In this document: in pieces, positions 1-8,338 of the stretch | Position numbering within the stretch: the stretch's first letter is position 1 | Layout: every line of letters begins with the position of its first letter | Assembly: GCA_016650295.1 (NCBI GenBank) | Contig: JAENWA010000063.1 | Span: forward strand, 20,084-84,083 | Direction of reading: 5' to 3' | Source of the DNA: Desulfuromonadales bacterium | GTDB taxonomy: Bacteria > Desulfobacterota > Desulfuromonadia > Geobacterales > Pseudopelobacteraceae | DNA: 64,000 bases | Notes under the pieces: model-generated | What the model was told of the DNA's origin: nothing | Database searches by the model: none | Seen by the model: the letters and a program-made list of their open reading frames with translations, nothing else | Position numbers and translations under genes: made by a program

Positions 1-282
1 GTGGTGGAACGGGAAGGCATCAAGGGGACCCTGATCTGTGAACGCTCCGACAGCAAGCCGCTGGATGGTTTTCTGACGCTGGACAAGGGGCGGGTTAAGG
101 CCTATTCCGCGATTACCCGCGAGAATGCCCGCCCGCTGAACGGCGCGGAGGTGAAGAAGACACTGAAGGTCAATCTCTGTCTTCCCTGCCATGACAAACC
201 GAAAGACCCGATCTACCGGAAAGGACTCGATTATCGTGCGCTTGATGATGATCTTCATCGCCGTTTATTATCTGACCGCTAG
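1..282 (+). CDS. C-terminal part of a c-type cytochrome (cut by the window edge)
   Basis: The frame is open from base 1 to a TAG at 280-282, so the gene begins before the window. One heme-binding motif, CLPCH, lies near residue 60. It is the first visible gene of a plus-strand cluster with a nine-heme cytochrome, a Rieske protein and cytochrome b halves, so a periplasmic electron-transfer role is inferred. Its 3' end overlaps the start region of the next cytochrome, which suggests translational coupling. How many hemes the whole protein has cannot be known from here. Confidence 0.7.
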   Translation: MVEREGIKGTLICERSDSKPLDGFLTLDKGRVKAYSAITRENARPLNGAEVKKTLKVNLCLPCHDKPKDPIYRKGLDYRALDDDLHRRLLSDR

Positions 283-1420
283 TATTCCTGCGTTGGCAGT
301 TCACGGCGGATCGATCTGTGTCTCGTGCCATCGCAGCGATACAGCCCGTCTCGACTCGTCCGGCGGCTGCGTGGTATGTCATCGGGAGCACGAGCGGATC
401 TTCGGGTATGCCATGGGGAAGCGGGACGGCGAAAAACAGTTTGCCCAGCGCAGCTACGGGCGCTTTGATTCCGACTTCTGGGAGAAAAACTGCGATTCCT
501 GCCATCTGCAGGGGTGCAGCGACTGTCACGGCGCTGTCGGAAACATACGTAAACCGACGGTGGCAGACTGCCAGAAATGTCACACAGGCTACTACACCGG
601 CTGGGACTACTCCGGCCGCGCTCCCCGTGAAGACAACCTGCGCTACCAGCGGGGCCTGGCCGTCAACGGCGAGACCTTTCTGAAGATGCTGCCGGATGTG
701 CACTACCGGGCCGGGATGACCTGCGGGGCCTGCCATTCCATGAGCAGCCTGAAGGACGGACAGAAGGCTTCCAAAGGCTGCCGCGACTGTCACCAACCGA
801 GCATGAAACCGGTCGAACACCGCATTGCTGCACATCTGGAGCGGTTGGAGTGCTACGCCTGCCACTCGGCCTGGGCGGCCCAGGAGTACGGCACCTTCTT
901 CCTCCGTTTTCGCGACCAACGGATGAAGGAGGATTTTGACCTCAAGGCAGGATCAAGCGCAGAATACCTGCGCAGCAGCTACCTTAAAAAGCAGGACGCA
1001 CCGCCCCTGGGAATCAACAACCGGGGCCTGGTCAGCCCGATCCGCCCCATGTTCATAGCCTATTACACGGATATCATGTCGGCCCGCAACAACGGCCCTG
1101 AAAACACCCTGCTGGCGACCGAATGGCGGGCCTGGTTCCCGCATACGGTTCAGCGGGGCTGTGTAACCTGCGAAGGGTGTCACGACAACCCGGCCCGTTT
1201 TCTGCTGGAGCCGGAATCCCGGCGGATATACAATCTCACCAAGGACGGCATGGGCCTGGAGTCGTTCTGGCTTCAGAAAGGACAGCGGGTAAGCAACGGC
1301 AGTTTCATGGACGCCGCCCGCTACCTGCGCATGAGCAGCAAAAGCCCGGCCTATACAAAGGCGTACATCGAAAAATGGAAAACATTCCTCAATCACGTCG
1401 AAAATTCATCACGACCCTAG
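236..1420 (+). CDS. Nine-heme periplasmic c-type cytochrome
   Basis: The protein has nine CxxCH motifs (CVSCH, CVVCH, CDSCH, CSDCH, CQKCH, CGACH, CRDCH, CYACH, CEGCH), enough for nine covalent c hemes. An N-terminal hydrophobic stretch ending in ALA is a Sec signal peptide, which places it in the periplasm. I chose the GTG at 236 because AAGGA lies 11 bases upstream; ATG at 245 also fits, and the longest frame opens at 191, which would overlap the previous gene by 92 bases. It overlaps the following Rieske gene by 46 bases. Order and content resemble the cytochromes of the selenite/tellurite-linked ext operons known in Geobacter (ExtM/ExtN type). That parallel is from memory and the substrate is not shown by the sequence. 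Confidence 0.88.
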   Translation: MRLMMIFIAVYYLTASIPALAVHGGSICVSCHRSDTARLDSSGGCVVCHREHERIFGYAMGKRDGEKQFAQRSYGRFDSDFWEKNCDSCHLQGCSDCHGAVGNIRKPTVADCQKCHTGYYTGWDYSGRAPREDNLRYQRGLAVNGETFLKMLPDVHYRAGMTCGACHSMSSLKDGQKASKGCRDCHQPSMKPVEHRIAAHLERLECYACHSAWAAQEYGTFFLRFRDQRMKEDFDLKAGSSAEYLRSSYLKKQDAPPLGINNRGLVSPIRPMFIAYYTDIMSARNNGPENTLLATEWRAWFPHTVQRGCVTCEGCHDNPARFLLEPESRRIYNLTKDGMGLESFWLQKGQRVSNGSFMDAARYLRMSSKSPAYTKAYIEKWKTFLNHVENSSRP

Positions 1421-1773
1421 CCCTGCTGCTCGGTTCCGGCGGGCTGCTCTGGCGTTATCTGACCCCGACCGTCGCACGGCGGCGGCAGGTTGTCGCACGG
1501 GCGCCCAGGGCGGATGTGCCGGTTGAGGGCGCCCTGATCTTCCGTCAGGAGCGGGTGGCGCTGCTGCGGGAAGGGGATGTGATCCATGCCCTGGGCCTGG
1601 TCTGCACGCATCTGGGCTGCACCGTGACGGTCACCGGCAGCGGACTCTCCTGCCCCTGTCACGGCAGCCGTTTCGACCGGCAGGGGAGGGTGCTGAAAGG
1701 GCCGGCGGACCGGCCGTTGAGCAGGTTGAAGGTGGAAGAAATGGATGGGGTGGTTGAGGTGCTGGATGGGTGA
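1375..1773 (+). CDS. Tat-anchored Rieske 2Fe-2S protein
   Basis: The 132-residue protein has the two Rieske loops: CTHLGC at 77-82 and CPCH at 93-96, giving two Cys and two His ligands plus the pair of Cys that form the stabilising disulfide. Residues 7-13 (SRRKFIT) followed by a hydrophobic segment form a twin-arginine signal anchor, normal for Rieske proteins exported folded. The ATG at 1375 lies inside the preceding cytochrome gene and was preferred because it places the Tat motif right at the N-terminus. With the downstream cytochrome b genes it should form a quinol-oxidising module like bc1/b6f. It corresponds to the ExtO-like position in ext operons. Confidence 0.92.
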   Translation: MENIPQSRRKFITTLALLLGSGGLLWRYLTPTVARRRQVVARAPRADVPVEGALIFRQERVALLREGDVIHALGLVCTHLGCTVTVTGSGLSCPCHGSRFDRQGRVLKGPADRPLSRLKVEEMDGVVEVLDG

Positions 1774-1916
1774 GATTGTTTCGATTTTTGATGGCTGCAT
1801 GCTTGCCTGTCTGTGGATTGGAGGCAAACTCCGACGTTAACCAACCCGGCACGGACTTGAGCTGCGTCCGTTTCAATGATTTCAGTTGAATTTGTGTTAG
1901 TTGCGCAAGTAACGGT

Positions 1917-2330
1917 CTATTTGGATTCCAGGTTTTTGTGGCATATCAAGCAAAGCTCGTCCCCCTCGCGAATGAGGTGAGGAGATGGTTTGGTGAGATT
2001 ATGACAGGATAAGCAGGTGATTTTGCCCTCTTCGAGAAAACAGCCCGCGCGTTCGATTATACTCACTGAGGCATAATCCTTCTCCTTGCCGATGGGCGGA
2101 TAACGGTGCATAAGTGAATGGGTCTTGCTGTAGAGGCAGTTATCACCAGTGCAGATGGTGACCGGTTTTCCCATTTTGACATTATGGCACTTGAGGCAAT
2201 CCTGCATCCTGAGTAAATCGGCCGCTTCCTTCTGATGGTACGGGTTGTTTCCGCAGAGACTGAGCATGGCGCCGCTTGCCAAGACAGTGATGATGAGTTG
2301 CAACTTATTTATTTTACTCAATATTATCAC
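1917..2330 (-). CDS. Small triheme c-type cytochrome
   Basis: The 137-residue protein has three canonical heme motifs (CLKCH, CLSCH, CLICH) and a further Cys-rich stretch (CTGDNC) that does not fit CxxCH. An N-terminal hydrophobic segment to about residue 25 looks like a signal peptide; the Cys after LSL could be a lipobox but lacks a small residue at -1. It starts with GTG and a GAGGGTG context. It lies antiparallel between the Rieske and cytochrome b genes and so splits the electron-transfer operon. It may be a lipoprotein partner of the complex. Confidence 0.78.
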   Translation of the reverse strand: MIILSKINKLQLIITVLASGAMLSLCGNNPYHQKEAADLLRMQDCLKCHNVKMGKPVTICTGDNCLYSKTHSLMHRYPPIGKEKDYASVSIIERAGCFLEEGKITCLSCHNLTKPSPHLIREGDELCLICHKNLESK

Positions 2331-2634
2331 CCTCTATCTAAGTGGTACCATATCCTTTTCTCTTAGAATTACTGGGACCATCTTATTTAATTCCTGACCC
2401 TCCTGAGACGTTGAACCCAATTCCTGTACAAACCAGCCTTATGTCTTAAAACCTCAGCGCCTCACAGCAGATTACTCAACCAGCCACGGCTGACTTAATC
2501 AATTTATATCACGATTTCGCCAATAAGCCAGAATACATGTATGAAAATAAACTACTGCCCTGTAGCGGGGCGAAAAGTCAGCTGGATTTCTGAACCCAAC
2601 AGGTATAGATATATCAATATGTCTATCTCCAGGT
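2331..2634. other. Divergent intergenic region before the cytochrome b genes
   Basis: About 300 bases separate the divergent triheme cytochrome and cytochrome b genes. I see no gene. An imperfect palindrome at 2605-2626 (ATAGAT...GTCTAT) lies just before the cytochrome b start and could be an operator or hairpin. No clear -10/-35 pair or c-di-GMP riboswitch was recognised. Confidence 0.4.
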
Positions 2635-3267
2635 ATGTTCATCGTCATGATCACTGACTTCCTTAAACATCTCTTTCCCCGCGTGGTGCTGGAGAAAAAC
2701 CTGCGCTTCAGCTACACCTTCTGTCTGGGTGGACTGGCATTTACCGCCTTTCTGCTGCTGCTGGCCAGCGGTATGCTGCTGCTGGTCTATTACCAGCCGA
2801 CACCGGAGCGGGCCTTCAATTCGGTCCTCTTTCTGGAATCAGCTGTGTGGGGAGGCAAGTACCTGCGCAGCCTGCATCGCCTGACATCCCACGTCCTGCT
2901 TATCCTGATCATGCTGCATACCCTGCGGGTGACCCTGACCGGCGCCTGGCAGCGTCCCCGGCAGCTTAACTGGGTAATCGGCTGCCTGCTGCTTTTTCTG
3001 GCCGTGTTCGAGGCCTATACCGGATACCTGCTGCCCCGCGATCAGCTGGCCTACTGGGCGACCCAGACCGGCATGGAACTGTTGGCCGCGGCCCCGTTCG
3101 GCAACTTCCTGCGCTCGCTGCTGGTGCCGGACGGAGTCGGCCAGCCGCTGTCGCTGCTCCGCTTTTATGCCCTCCACATCGCCATGATTCCGCTGACTGT
3201 GCTGTCATTGTCGTTCCTGCACTTCTATCGGGTCAGAAAGAACAAGGGAGTTCTGCCGTATCTATGA
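2635..3267 (+). CDS. Cytochrome b6-like membrane subunit
   Basis: This 210-residue membrane protein matches the N-terminal (b6) half of cytochrome b. Four His are placed as in the family: H81 and H95 (13 residues between) in one helix and H181 and H196 (14 between) in another, which would bind two b hemes; the 14-residue spacing is the b6f type. The segment LLPRDQLAYWAT corresponds to the SLPWDQ region of b6, with Arg in place of Trp. The next gene supplies the subunit IV-like half, with a start/stop overlap. It would oxidise menaquinol together with the Rieske protein. It matches the ExtP position. Confidence 0.88.
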   Translation: MFIVMITDFLKHLFPRVVLEKNLRFSYTFCLGGLAFTAFLLLLASGMLLLVYYQPTPERAFNSVLFLESAVWGGKYLRSLHRLTSHVLLILIMLHTLRVTLTGAWQRPRQLNWVIGCLLLFLAVFEAYTGYLLPRDQLAYWATQTGMELLAAAPFGNFLRSLLVPDGVGQPLSLLRFYALHIAMIPLTVLSLSFLHFYRVRKNKGVLPYL

Positions 3268-3674
3268 AAAACGGATTCGTAAAAAGCTCACCGCATTTTT
3301 TCCGGCTCATAACCCGTTCCATGTACGCGCTGGTTGCGATTCTGCTGGTGCTTGCAACAGTCATCACCGCCCCGCTCCAGGAACAGGCCAATCCTGCCCT
3401 CACGCCAAATCCGGCCAAGTCGGCCTGGTTTCTGCTCTGGGTCCAGGAACTGGTCAGCTGGTCCCGCCTCATGATCTATCCGGTCATGCTGCTGGGCTGC
3501 CTTTTTCTGCTGCTCCCCTGGCTGCCTGGCTCCGGTCGCATGCACCGGGCCAGCTGGTTTCCGCGCGAGCAGCGGGTCGTTTCAGCAGTTACCATCATTC
3601 TAACCGCCGGCATCCTGGTACTTACCGTCATAGCTCTGTTTTTCAGGGGTTCCAATTGGTCTCTGCTGTCCTGA
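3264..3674 (+). CDS. Cytochrome b subunit IV-like membrane protein
   Basis: The 136-residue protein has three hydrophobic segments and the stretch QANPALTPNPAKSAWFLLW, which resembles the ANPLVTP...PEWYFL region of b6f subunit IV and the bc1 C-terminal half. The PEWY quinone-site motif is altered (KSAW), so quinol chemistry may differ. Its ATG overlaps the stop of the b6-like gene (ATGA), a classic coupling arrangement. It corresponds to the ExtQ position. Confidence 0.8.
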   Translation: MKNGFVKSSPHFFRLITRSMYALVAILLVLATVITAPLQEQANPALTPNPAKSAWFLLWVQELVSWSRLMIYPVMLLGCLFLLLPWLPGSGRMHRASWFPREQRVVSAVTIILTAGILVLTVIALFFRGSNWSLLS

Positions 3675-4453
3675 TCATCGCACTGCTGCTGGTCTCCCTT
3701 CCCGCCTGGGGGGAGCAGCCCCGGCAGATGTGCCAGGTTTGCCATCCCGTCCATTATGCGGAGCGCGGCGGATGCCCGGACTGCCATCGGGGCAATCCAT
3801 CGTCAGACCGCAAAAACATTGCTCACGCAGGGCTGATCCCAGGAAAATACACATACTTTGCCCTCGGTGACCAGCCGCACGTCAAAAACGGCAATCGCCT
3901 GATTGATCAGTACGCCTGTCGGCGCTGTCATGTCATTGATGGGCGCGGGAACCGTCTTGCCGTAAGTCTTGACGTGGCGGCAGCTGGTAAGACACCGGTC
4001 GAACTGGCCGGGTCCATCCGGAGGCCGGCGGAATTCATGCCGGATTTCGGCATGGATGAGGCACGAATAACGTACCTTCTCAATGCGCTCCTGGCTGGTT
4101 CGCACAGACACACGACGGATGGAGGCGGCCCGGTGGCCGTGCATTTCGACACCGCCCGTAAAAAGAGCGATGTTTTCTCCATCAAGTGCGGTTCCTGTCA
4201 CCGCCTGCTGAGCGAGAAGCGGGGAGCATTGGGAAAGGGAAACATCGGCCCAAACCTGTCCGGACTTCTTTCAAACTATTATCCGAAGACATTCAGGAAT
4301 AGTGAGGCCTGGACAGTGCGAAGACTCAAGAGTTGGCTGGATAACCCCCGGACAATCAAAACAGGAGCAAGGATGCGGCCGGTTATCCTGACGGGGCAGG
4401 AATTTAGCGAGTTGGTGGATATTCTGAAGGTGGAGCATGCTGAAGAAATATAA
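3656..4453 (+). CDS. Tetraheme c-type cytochrome
   Basis: The 265-residue protein starts with a TTG preceded by AGGGG at suitable spacing and overlaps the previous gene by 19 bases. A short signal peptide ends at AWG. Four CxxCH motifs are present: CQVCH, CPDCH, CRRCH and CGSCH. The last sits in a mono-heme cytochrome c-like fold, with GNIGPNLSG downstream and a Met (RMRP) that could be the distal ligand. It is the last gene of the cluster and probably passes electrons from the b/Rieske module to the multiheme cytochromes. An ExtM- or ExtS-like role is possible. Confidence 0.82.
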   Translation: MVSAVLIIALLLVSLPAWGEQPRQMCQVCHPVHYAERGGCPDCHRGNPSSDRKNIAHAGLIPGKYTYFALGDQPHVKNGNRLIDQYACRRCHVIDGRGNRLAVSLDVAAAGKTPVELAGSIRRPAEFMPDFGMDEARITYLLNALLAGSHRHTTDGGGPVAVHFDTARKKSDVFSIKCGSCHRLLSEKRGALGKGNIGPNLSGLLSNYYPKTFRNSEAWTVRRLKSWLDNPRTIKTGARMRPVILTGQEFSELVDILKVEHAEEI

Positions 4454-4455
4454 AC

Positions 4456-4489
4456 GAAAAAGAGCGACCAATGCCGGTCGCCCTTTTTC
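4456..4489. terminator. Bidirectional terminator between cytochrome cluster and proC
   Basis: GCGACC at 4464-4469 pairs with GGTCGC at 4476-4481, with A-rich and T-rich flanks on either side. It can stop transcription from both convergent units. Confidence 0.8.
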
Positions 4490-4511
4490 GCTGCTTAAAT
4501 AAAGGCAGGTA

Positions 4512-5324
4512 TTATTTCCCGGCCAGCTCTTTCGATCTCACTGTTGCCGCTTCAACGGCATCCATGATGGTTCCGCGGAAACAGCCGTTTTCCAGGACGT
4601 GCAGCCCGGCGATGGTCGTGCCGCCGGGGGAGGTGACCTTTTCGCGCAACTGGGCCGGATGCTCTCCGGTTTCCGCCAGCATGCGGGCCGCCCCCAGCAC
4701 CGTCTGCACGGCCAGTTTGGCGGAGACGTCCCGTGACAGTCCGTTTTTGACCCCGGCATCGGAAAGCGCCTCGATAAAGGTAAAGACATAGGCCGGGCCG
4801 CTGCCGGAAAGCCCGGTCACGGCATCCATCTGTTTTTCATCCACCCGCACCACCAGGCCGGTCCTGGCAAAGATTGCCTCCACCCGGTCGAGATCCCCGG
4901 CGGTTGCGCAGCTGCCGGAACAGATAGCGGTTGCGCCCGCTCCAACCAGGGCGGGTGTGTTGGGCATGACCCGCACGACCCGTGCGCCGCTGCCCAGGGC
5001 CTCTTCGATGGAAGCGGAACGGACACCGGCCATGATCGAAACAATCAGCTTATCGGGCGTTACGATCTGTTTGATGCCTGACAATACAGCGGCGGACTGC
5101 TGCGGTTTGACCGACAGGATGACAACGTCTCCCCAGGCGGCGGTATCGGCGGCGCTTTCCAGCACCTGTGCGTTCGGGTAGCTCCTGGTCAGGTAGTCAC
5201 GGCGTTCGGCCGATATTTCGGCAATCATCAGTTCAGCGGCGGTATCCTCGCGGATCAGCCCCCGGATGATTGCCTCGGCCATGTTGCCGCCACCCAGAAA
5301 GGCGATGCGTTTGCTGTCAGTCAT
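4512..5324 (-). CDS. proC: Pyrroline-5-carboxylate reductase
   Basis: This reduces pyrroline-5-carboxylate to proline with NAD(P)H, the last step of proline synthesis. The 270-residue length is usual. The N-terminal Rossmann motif FLGGGNMAEAI is at residues 9-19, followed by VRVMPNTPALVGAG and the C-terminal signature SGSGPAYVF and VTSPGGTTIAGL. A perfect AGGAGG lies before the ATG. It is the last gene of the minus-strand unit that starts at hpnJ, only 21 bases after the small transporter gene. Confidence 0.96.
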   Translation of the reverse strand: MTDSKRIAFLGGGNMAEAIIRGLIREDTAAELMIAEISAERRDYLTRSYPNAQVLESAADTAAWGDVVILSVKPQQSAAVLSGIKQIVTPDKLIVSIMAGVRSASIEEALGSGARVVRVMPNTPALVGAGATAICSGSCATAGDLDRVEAIFARTGLVVRVDEKQMDAVTGLSGSGPAYVFTFIEALSDAGVKNGLSRDVSAKLAVQTVLGAARMLAETGEHPAQLREKVTSPGGTTIAGLHVLENGCFRGTIMDAVEAATVRSKELAGK

Positions 5325-5345
5325 GGTGCAATTCCTCCTAGAATC

Positions 5346-5726
5346 TTAGTTGCCGCCGCTTTTGGTGATCATCATGACGCCGACGCAGACCAGCACGCAG
5401 CCTGCCCAGCGCAGCGGCGAGACTACTTCTCCCAGAAAGTACTGGGAGAGAAAGGCAACCAGCACATAGTTGAGGGCCTGCATGGGCAGGGCCACCGAAA
5501 GATCCTCCCAGGAAAGCACAGCCAGCCAGAGGAAGAAGAAAACGGCCAGCATGGCGGTGCCGAAGATCAGCTTGGGGCTGGTCAGGGCGCGGATAGCCGC
5601 ATCCATGATCCCTCGCAGGTTCATGGCAGAGATGTCCCCCATCTCTTTCATACCCTTGGCCAGCAGGATGTCACCCACGGTTCCGGCACAGATAGCAATA
5701 AACATGACTATGATCGTCTTAAGCAT
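5346..5726 (-). CDS. Small EamA/SMR-type four-helix transporter
   Basis: The 126-residue protein has four hydrophobic helices and a conserved Glu in helix 3 (LGEVVSPL), like small multidrug resistance and ArnE/F-type transporters. Its ATG overlaps the hpnK stop by 8 bases, so it is translated together with hpnK. The position between hopanoid genes suggests a role in moving a hopanoid or lipid-linked sugar precursor, but that is inference. Confidence 0.72.
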   Translation of the reverse strand: MLKTIIVMFIAICAGTVGDILLAKGMKEMGDISAMNLRGIMDAAIRALTSPKLIFGTAMLAVFFFLWLAVLSWEDLSVALPMQALNYVLVAFLSQYFLGEVVSPLRWAGCVLVCVGVMMITKSGGN

Positions 5727-6609
5727 AAGCTTTTGTGTCTCCCCGATAATTACAAAGCCCGATCTTCAATTCAGCCAGTTTTTCCCTGACTCGCGGGCTG
5801 GTGAGGGCGGCCAGTTCTTCTTCATGGCGGTAATCCGGCATCCGTCGTGAAATCTCGGCATCCGGCAGCAGGCCGGGATGGAAATAGAGCTCGGTCAGCC
5901 CTTCGTTCAGGCCGTCCAGAATATTCAGCAGGTAGGCTTCGGTCATGCGTCCCGAGTTGAGGACCCCCTTGACTTCGCCGGCATAAGCGATTCCGAGCCT
6001 GTCCAGGTATGGCCGCGCATGACGGACCAGGGCGCCGAAAATGATTCGTTCCGTGGTCTTGCCCAGGCGCCGCCCGGTGTCGAAGCGCAGGTTATGAGAG
6101 AGCCGTTCCCGTGAGAGGCGAAAGCTGGTAATGCCGTACCGCGGCATCAGCTCGGTCAGGAACGCAAAGACCGTGGGATGCAGGTGGATGTTGAGATGTC
6201 CGTCCAGATGCGACAGCGGCAGACCCGTATCCACGACCCGTTGGATCTGGGCCTCGATCTCATTCAGGATCTGTTTGTAAAGCCCTTTGTCGAAGAAATA
6301 ACGCATGCCGGCTTTCACCGGGTTGTCGCCGAAGCAGCCGGCCTCATTCACCAGACCGGGAATCTGTGCGTACGGCAGCACCGATCTGCCCTGGACCAGT
6401 GTCAGGTGCAGCCCGATCTGCAGCCCCGGATTGCGCCTGGCAATTTTCACCGCCTCATCGAAGGCCGCGCCGCCCGGCATGATCGAGGCGCAGGTCAGGA
6501 TGCCCTCTTTCCAGGCTTTTTCGACCGCTTTATTGACGCCAACGGACAGGCCGAAGTCGTCTGAGGTAATGATGATCTGTTTCAATGTTTGAGCCATTTC
6601 CTGTTTCAT
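5719..6609 (-). CDS. hpnK: Hopanoid-associated deacetylase HpnK (ChbG/YdjC family)
   Basis: This is a YdjC-type metal-dependent carbohydrate deacetylase. Visible motifs are TSDDFG (residues 15-20) and SHLDGHLNIHLHP, which carries the His/Asp zinc ligands. HpnK proteins remove the acetyl group from N-acetylglucosaminyl-bacteriohopanetetrol in cyclitol-ether synthesis, and HpnJ acts next. The gene lies directly downstream of hpnJ, separated by a GC-rich hairpin repeat. The start could be Met1 or Met5. Confidence 0.9.
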   Translation of the reverse strand: MKQEMAQTLKQIIITSDDFGLSVGVNKAVEKAWKEGILTCASIMPGGAAFDEAVKIARRNPGLQIGLHLTLVQGRSVLPYAQIPGLVNEAGCFGDNPVKAGMRYFFDKGLYKQILNEIEAQIQRVVDTGLPLSHLDGHLNIHLHPTVFAFLTELMPRYGITSFRLSRERLSHNLRFDTGRRLGKTTERIIFGALVRHARPYLDRLGIAYAGEVKGVLNSGRMTEAYLLNILDGLNEGLTELYFHPGLLPDAEISRRMPDYRHEEELAALTSPRVREKLAELKIGLCNYRGDTKAYA

Positions 6610-6611
6610 GC

Positions 6612-6720
6612 GCCCTCAGACATGGTCAGATGCGGCGGCGCCGAGGAGCGAGGAGTGCGGCGTACCCTTTGGTACGCCGCAGGGACGACCGACGAAGGCA
6701 ACTCCGCAGATGGCCGTGTA
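6612..6720 (-). repeat. GC-rich hairpin repeat between hpnJ and hpnK (copy 1)
   Basis: The core is a perfect hairpin, GCGGCGTACC at 6657-6666 with its complement after four bases. The reverse complement shares the order TCTGCGG, GTTGCCTTCGTCG, a CGTAC/GTACG hairpin and GGCGCC with the element at 31147-31250 between groES and groEL. Both copies lie between genes of one operon. Confidence 0.7.
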
Positions 6721-8145
6721 TCAGGGCGCAGCGGATGCTTTGCGCTTGCGCATGTACGCCAGGTACTGCCTGCCTTCCTTGAGCATTTTCTTGCGCTCGT
6801 CGGAATTGACAATCATCCGGCCGATACTGCGGACGATGTAATTGGGGCGGAAGTAGAACTTGTTGTAGAACTCCTCCACAGAATTGAAGATCTCGGCGTT
6901 GGAAAGATGCGGATAATTGATCACGCATTTCTGGTGCCCGCCTTCGTCCAGGAAGCTGTCCGAGCTGATCCAGCCCTGCTCCTTGCACATGTTGTAGAAC
7001 TCGGTGCCGGGGTAGGGCGATGCCAGTGAAGCCTGGATCGAGTCAAGATCCAGCATCTTGGCGTACTCGATGGTCTCGCGGATGGTCTCACGGGTCTCGC
7101 CGGGCAGGCCCATGATAAAGGCGCCGTGGATCGAGATCCCCAGCTTCTGGCAGTCGCGTGTGAACTGGATGGCCTGAGCCTTGGTGACCCCTTTCTTGAT
7201 ATTCTTCAGGATCTGCTCGTTGCCGCTTTCGTAGCCAACCACCACATGCCGCAGTCCGGCCTCTCGCATGATCTTGAGGGTCTCGAAATCGCAGTTGGCG
7301 CGGGCGTTGATGACCCAGGAGATGCCGAGCGGCTTGATCAGTTCGGAAACGGCGCGGGCGTGTTTTTTGTCGGCGCTGAAGGTGTCGTCGTCAAAGGAAA
7401 GCTCACGCATCTCGGGGATATTCTCCACGATCCACTTGACCTCTTCATAGACGTTCTGCGGCGAGCGGGTGCGCATGCGCTGGCCGGAGAAGGTCTGCGG
7501 CCAGAGGCAGTAGATGCAGCGGGCCGGGCAGCCGCGGCTGGTATAGATCGAGACGTAGGGATTCTTGAAATGCGGAATGACGTACTCGCTGATCGGAAGG
7601 TCGCGTTTGTAGATCTGCGCCACAAATGGGAGGGCATCCAGGTCCTCGATCGGAGGGCGGTCGGCCGTGTGAACCACCGCGCCATCCCGCAGGAAGCTGA
7701 TGCCGTCTACCTTGGCCCACTCGCGCCCTTCGCACAGTTCCTTGGTGGTATAATCAAATTCGCCCCGGCAGACGATGTCGATGGCCCCTTTGGCGGCCCG
7801 CAGGGACTCTTCCGGCAGGATCGTAACGTGCGGCCCGGTCAGAACCGTAACGACGGACGGCTTGACCTCCTTGATGCGGCGGGCGGTCTCGATATCGATC
7901 AACAGGGTGGGGGTGGAGGTGTACATCACCACCATATCGAAGTCCTTGGCAATGGTGAGACAGTCTTCCAGGGTAAACTTCTGTACCGGCGCATCGACCA
8001 CGCGGCTGCCTTCGATCATGCCGGCCGGGTAGCAGAGCCAGGTGGGATACCAGAAGGAGGTGACTTCGCGGGATGCCTGGTAACGGGCTCCGGCGCCGCC
8101 GTCAAAATCCTCGAAGGTGGGTGGGTTCAGAAAAAGCGGTTTCAT
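6721..8145 (-). CDS. hpnJ: Hopanoid B12-binding radical SAM protein HpnJ
   Basis: The 474-residue protein has an N-terminal cobalamin-binding-like domain (to about residue 160) and a radical SAM domain with cluster motif C206-x3-C210-x2-C213 (CPARCIYC). The overall sequence agrees with HpnJ, which rearranges the sugar of glucosaminyl-bacteriohopanetetrol into the cyclitol ether head group. It is the first gene of the hpnJ-hpnK-transporter-proC unit. Glycosyltransferase hpnI, needed earlier in the pathway, is not in the window. Confidence 0.92.
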   Translation of the reverse strand: MKPLFLNPPTFEDFDGGAGARYQASREVTSFWYPTWLCYPAGMIEGSRVVDAPVQKFTLEDCLTIAKDFDMVVMYTSTPTLLIDIETARRIKEVKPSVVTVLTGPHVTILPEESLRAAKGAIDIVCRGEFDYTTKELCEGREWAKVDGISFLRDGAVVHTADRPPIEDLDALPFVAQIYKRDLPISEYVIPHFKNPYVSIYTSRGCPARCIYCLWPQTFSGQRMRTRSPQNVYEEVKWIVENIPEMRELSFDDDTFSADKKHARAVSELIKPLGISWVINARANCDFETLKIMREAGLRHVVVGYESGNEQILKNIKKGVTKAQAIQFTRDCQKLGISIHGAFIMGLPGETRETIRETIEYAKMLDLDSIQASLASPYPGTEFYNMCKEQGWISSDSFLDEGGHQKCVINYPHLSNAEIFNSVEEFYNKFYFRPNYIVRSIGRMIVNSDERKKMLKEGRQYLAYMRKRKASAAP

Positions 8146-8227
8146 GGTGACTCCTTGTCTGCTGTAAAACGTTAAAAATAGAGATCTTTTTATGTAAAGT
8201 CAAGGTAATTCAGGGTGATGCGCCACA

Positions 8228-8264
8228 AATGAAAAGGGCACCCGACCGGCGGATGCCCTTTTCA
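8228..8264 (-). terminator. Terminator after the DUF4350-type gene
   Basis: AAAAGGGCA and TGCCCTTTT form a stem around a 12-base loop. It lies downstream of the minus-strand gene ending at 8339 and upstream of hpnJ, separating the two units. Confidence 0.7.
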
Positions 8265-8338
8265 TGCATGGCTATGATAGCGAAGTATTTTTTCTTGGCG
8301 GCCTGTTTGGCGATGATCGGGTCCTTCGTCTCAACCGC

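Noticed and set aside
2331..2634. c-di-GMP riboswitch upstream of the cytochrome b genes
   Set aside because: Such elements are common in Geobacter, but the conserved GEMM sequence blocks are absent here.
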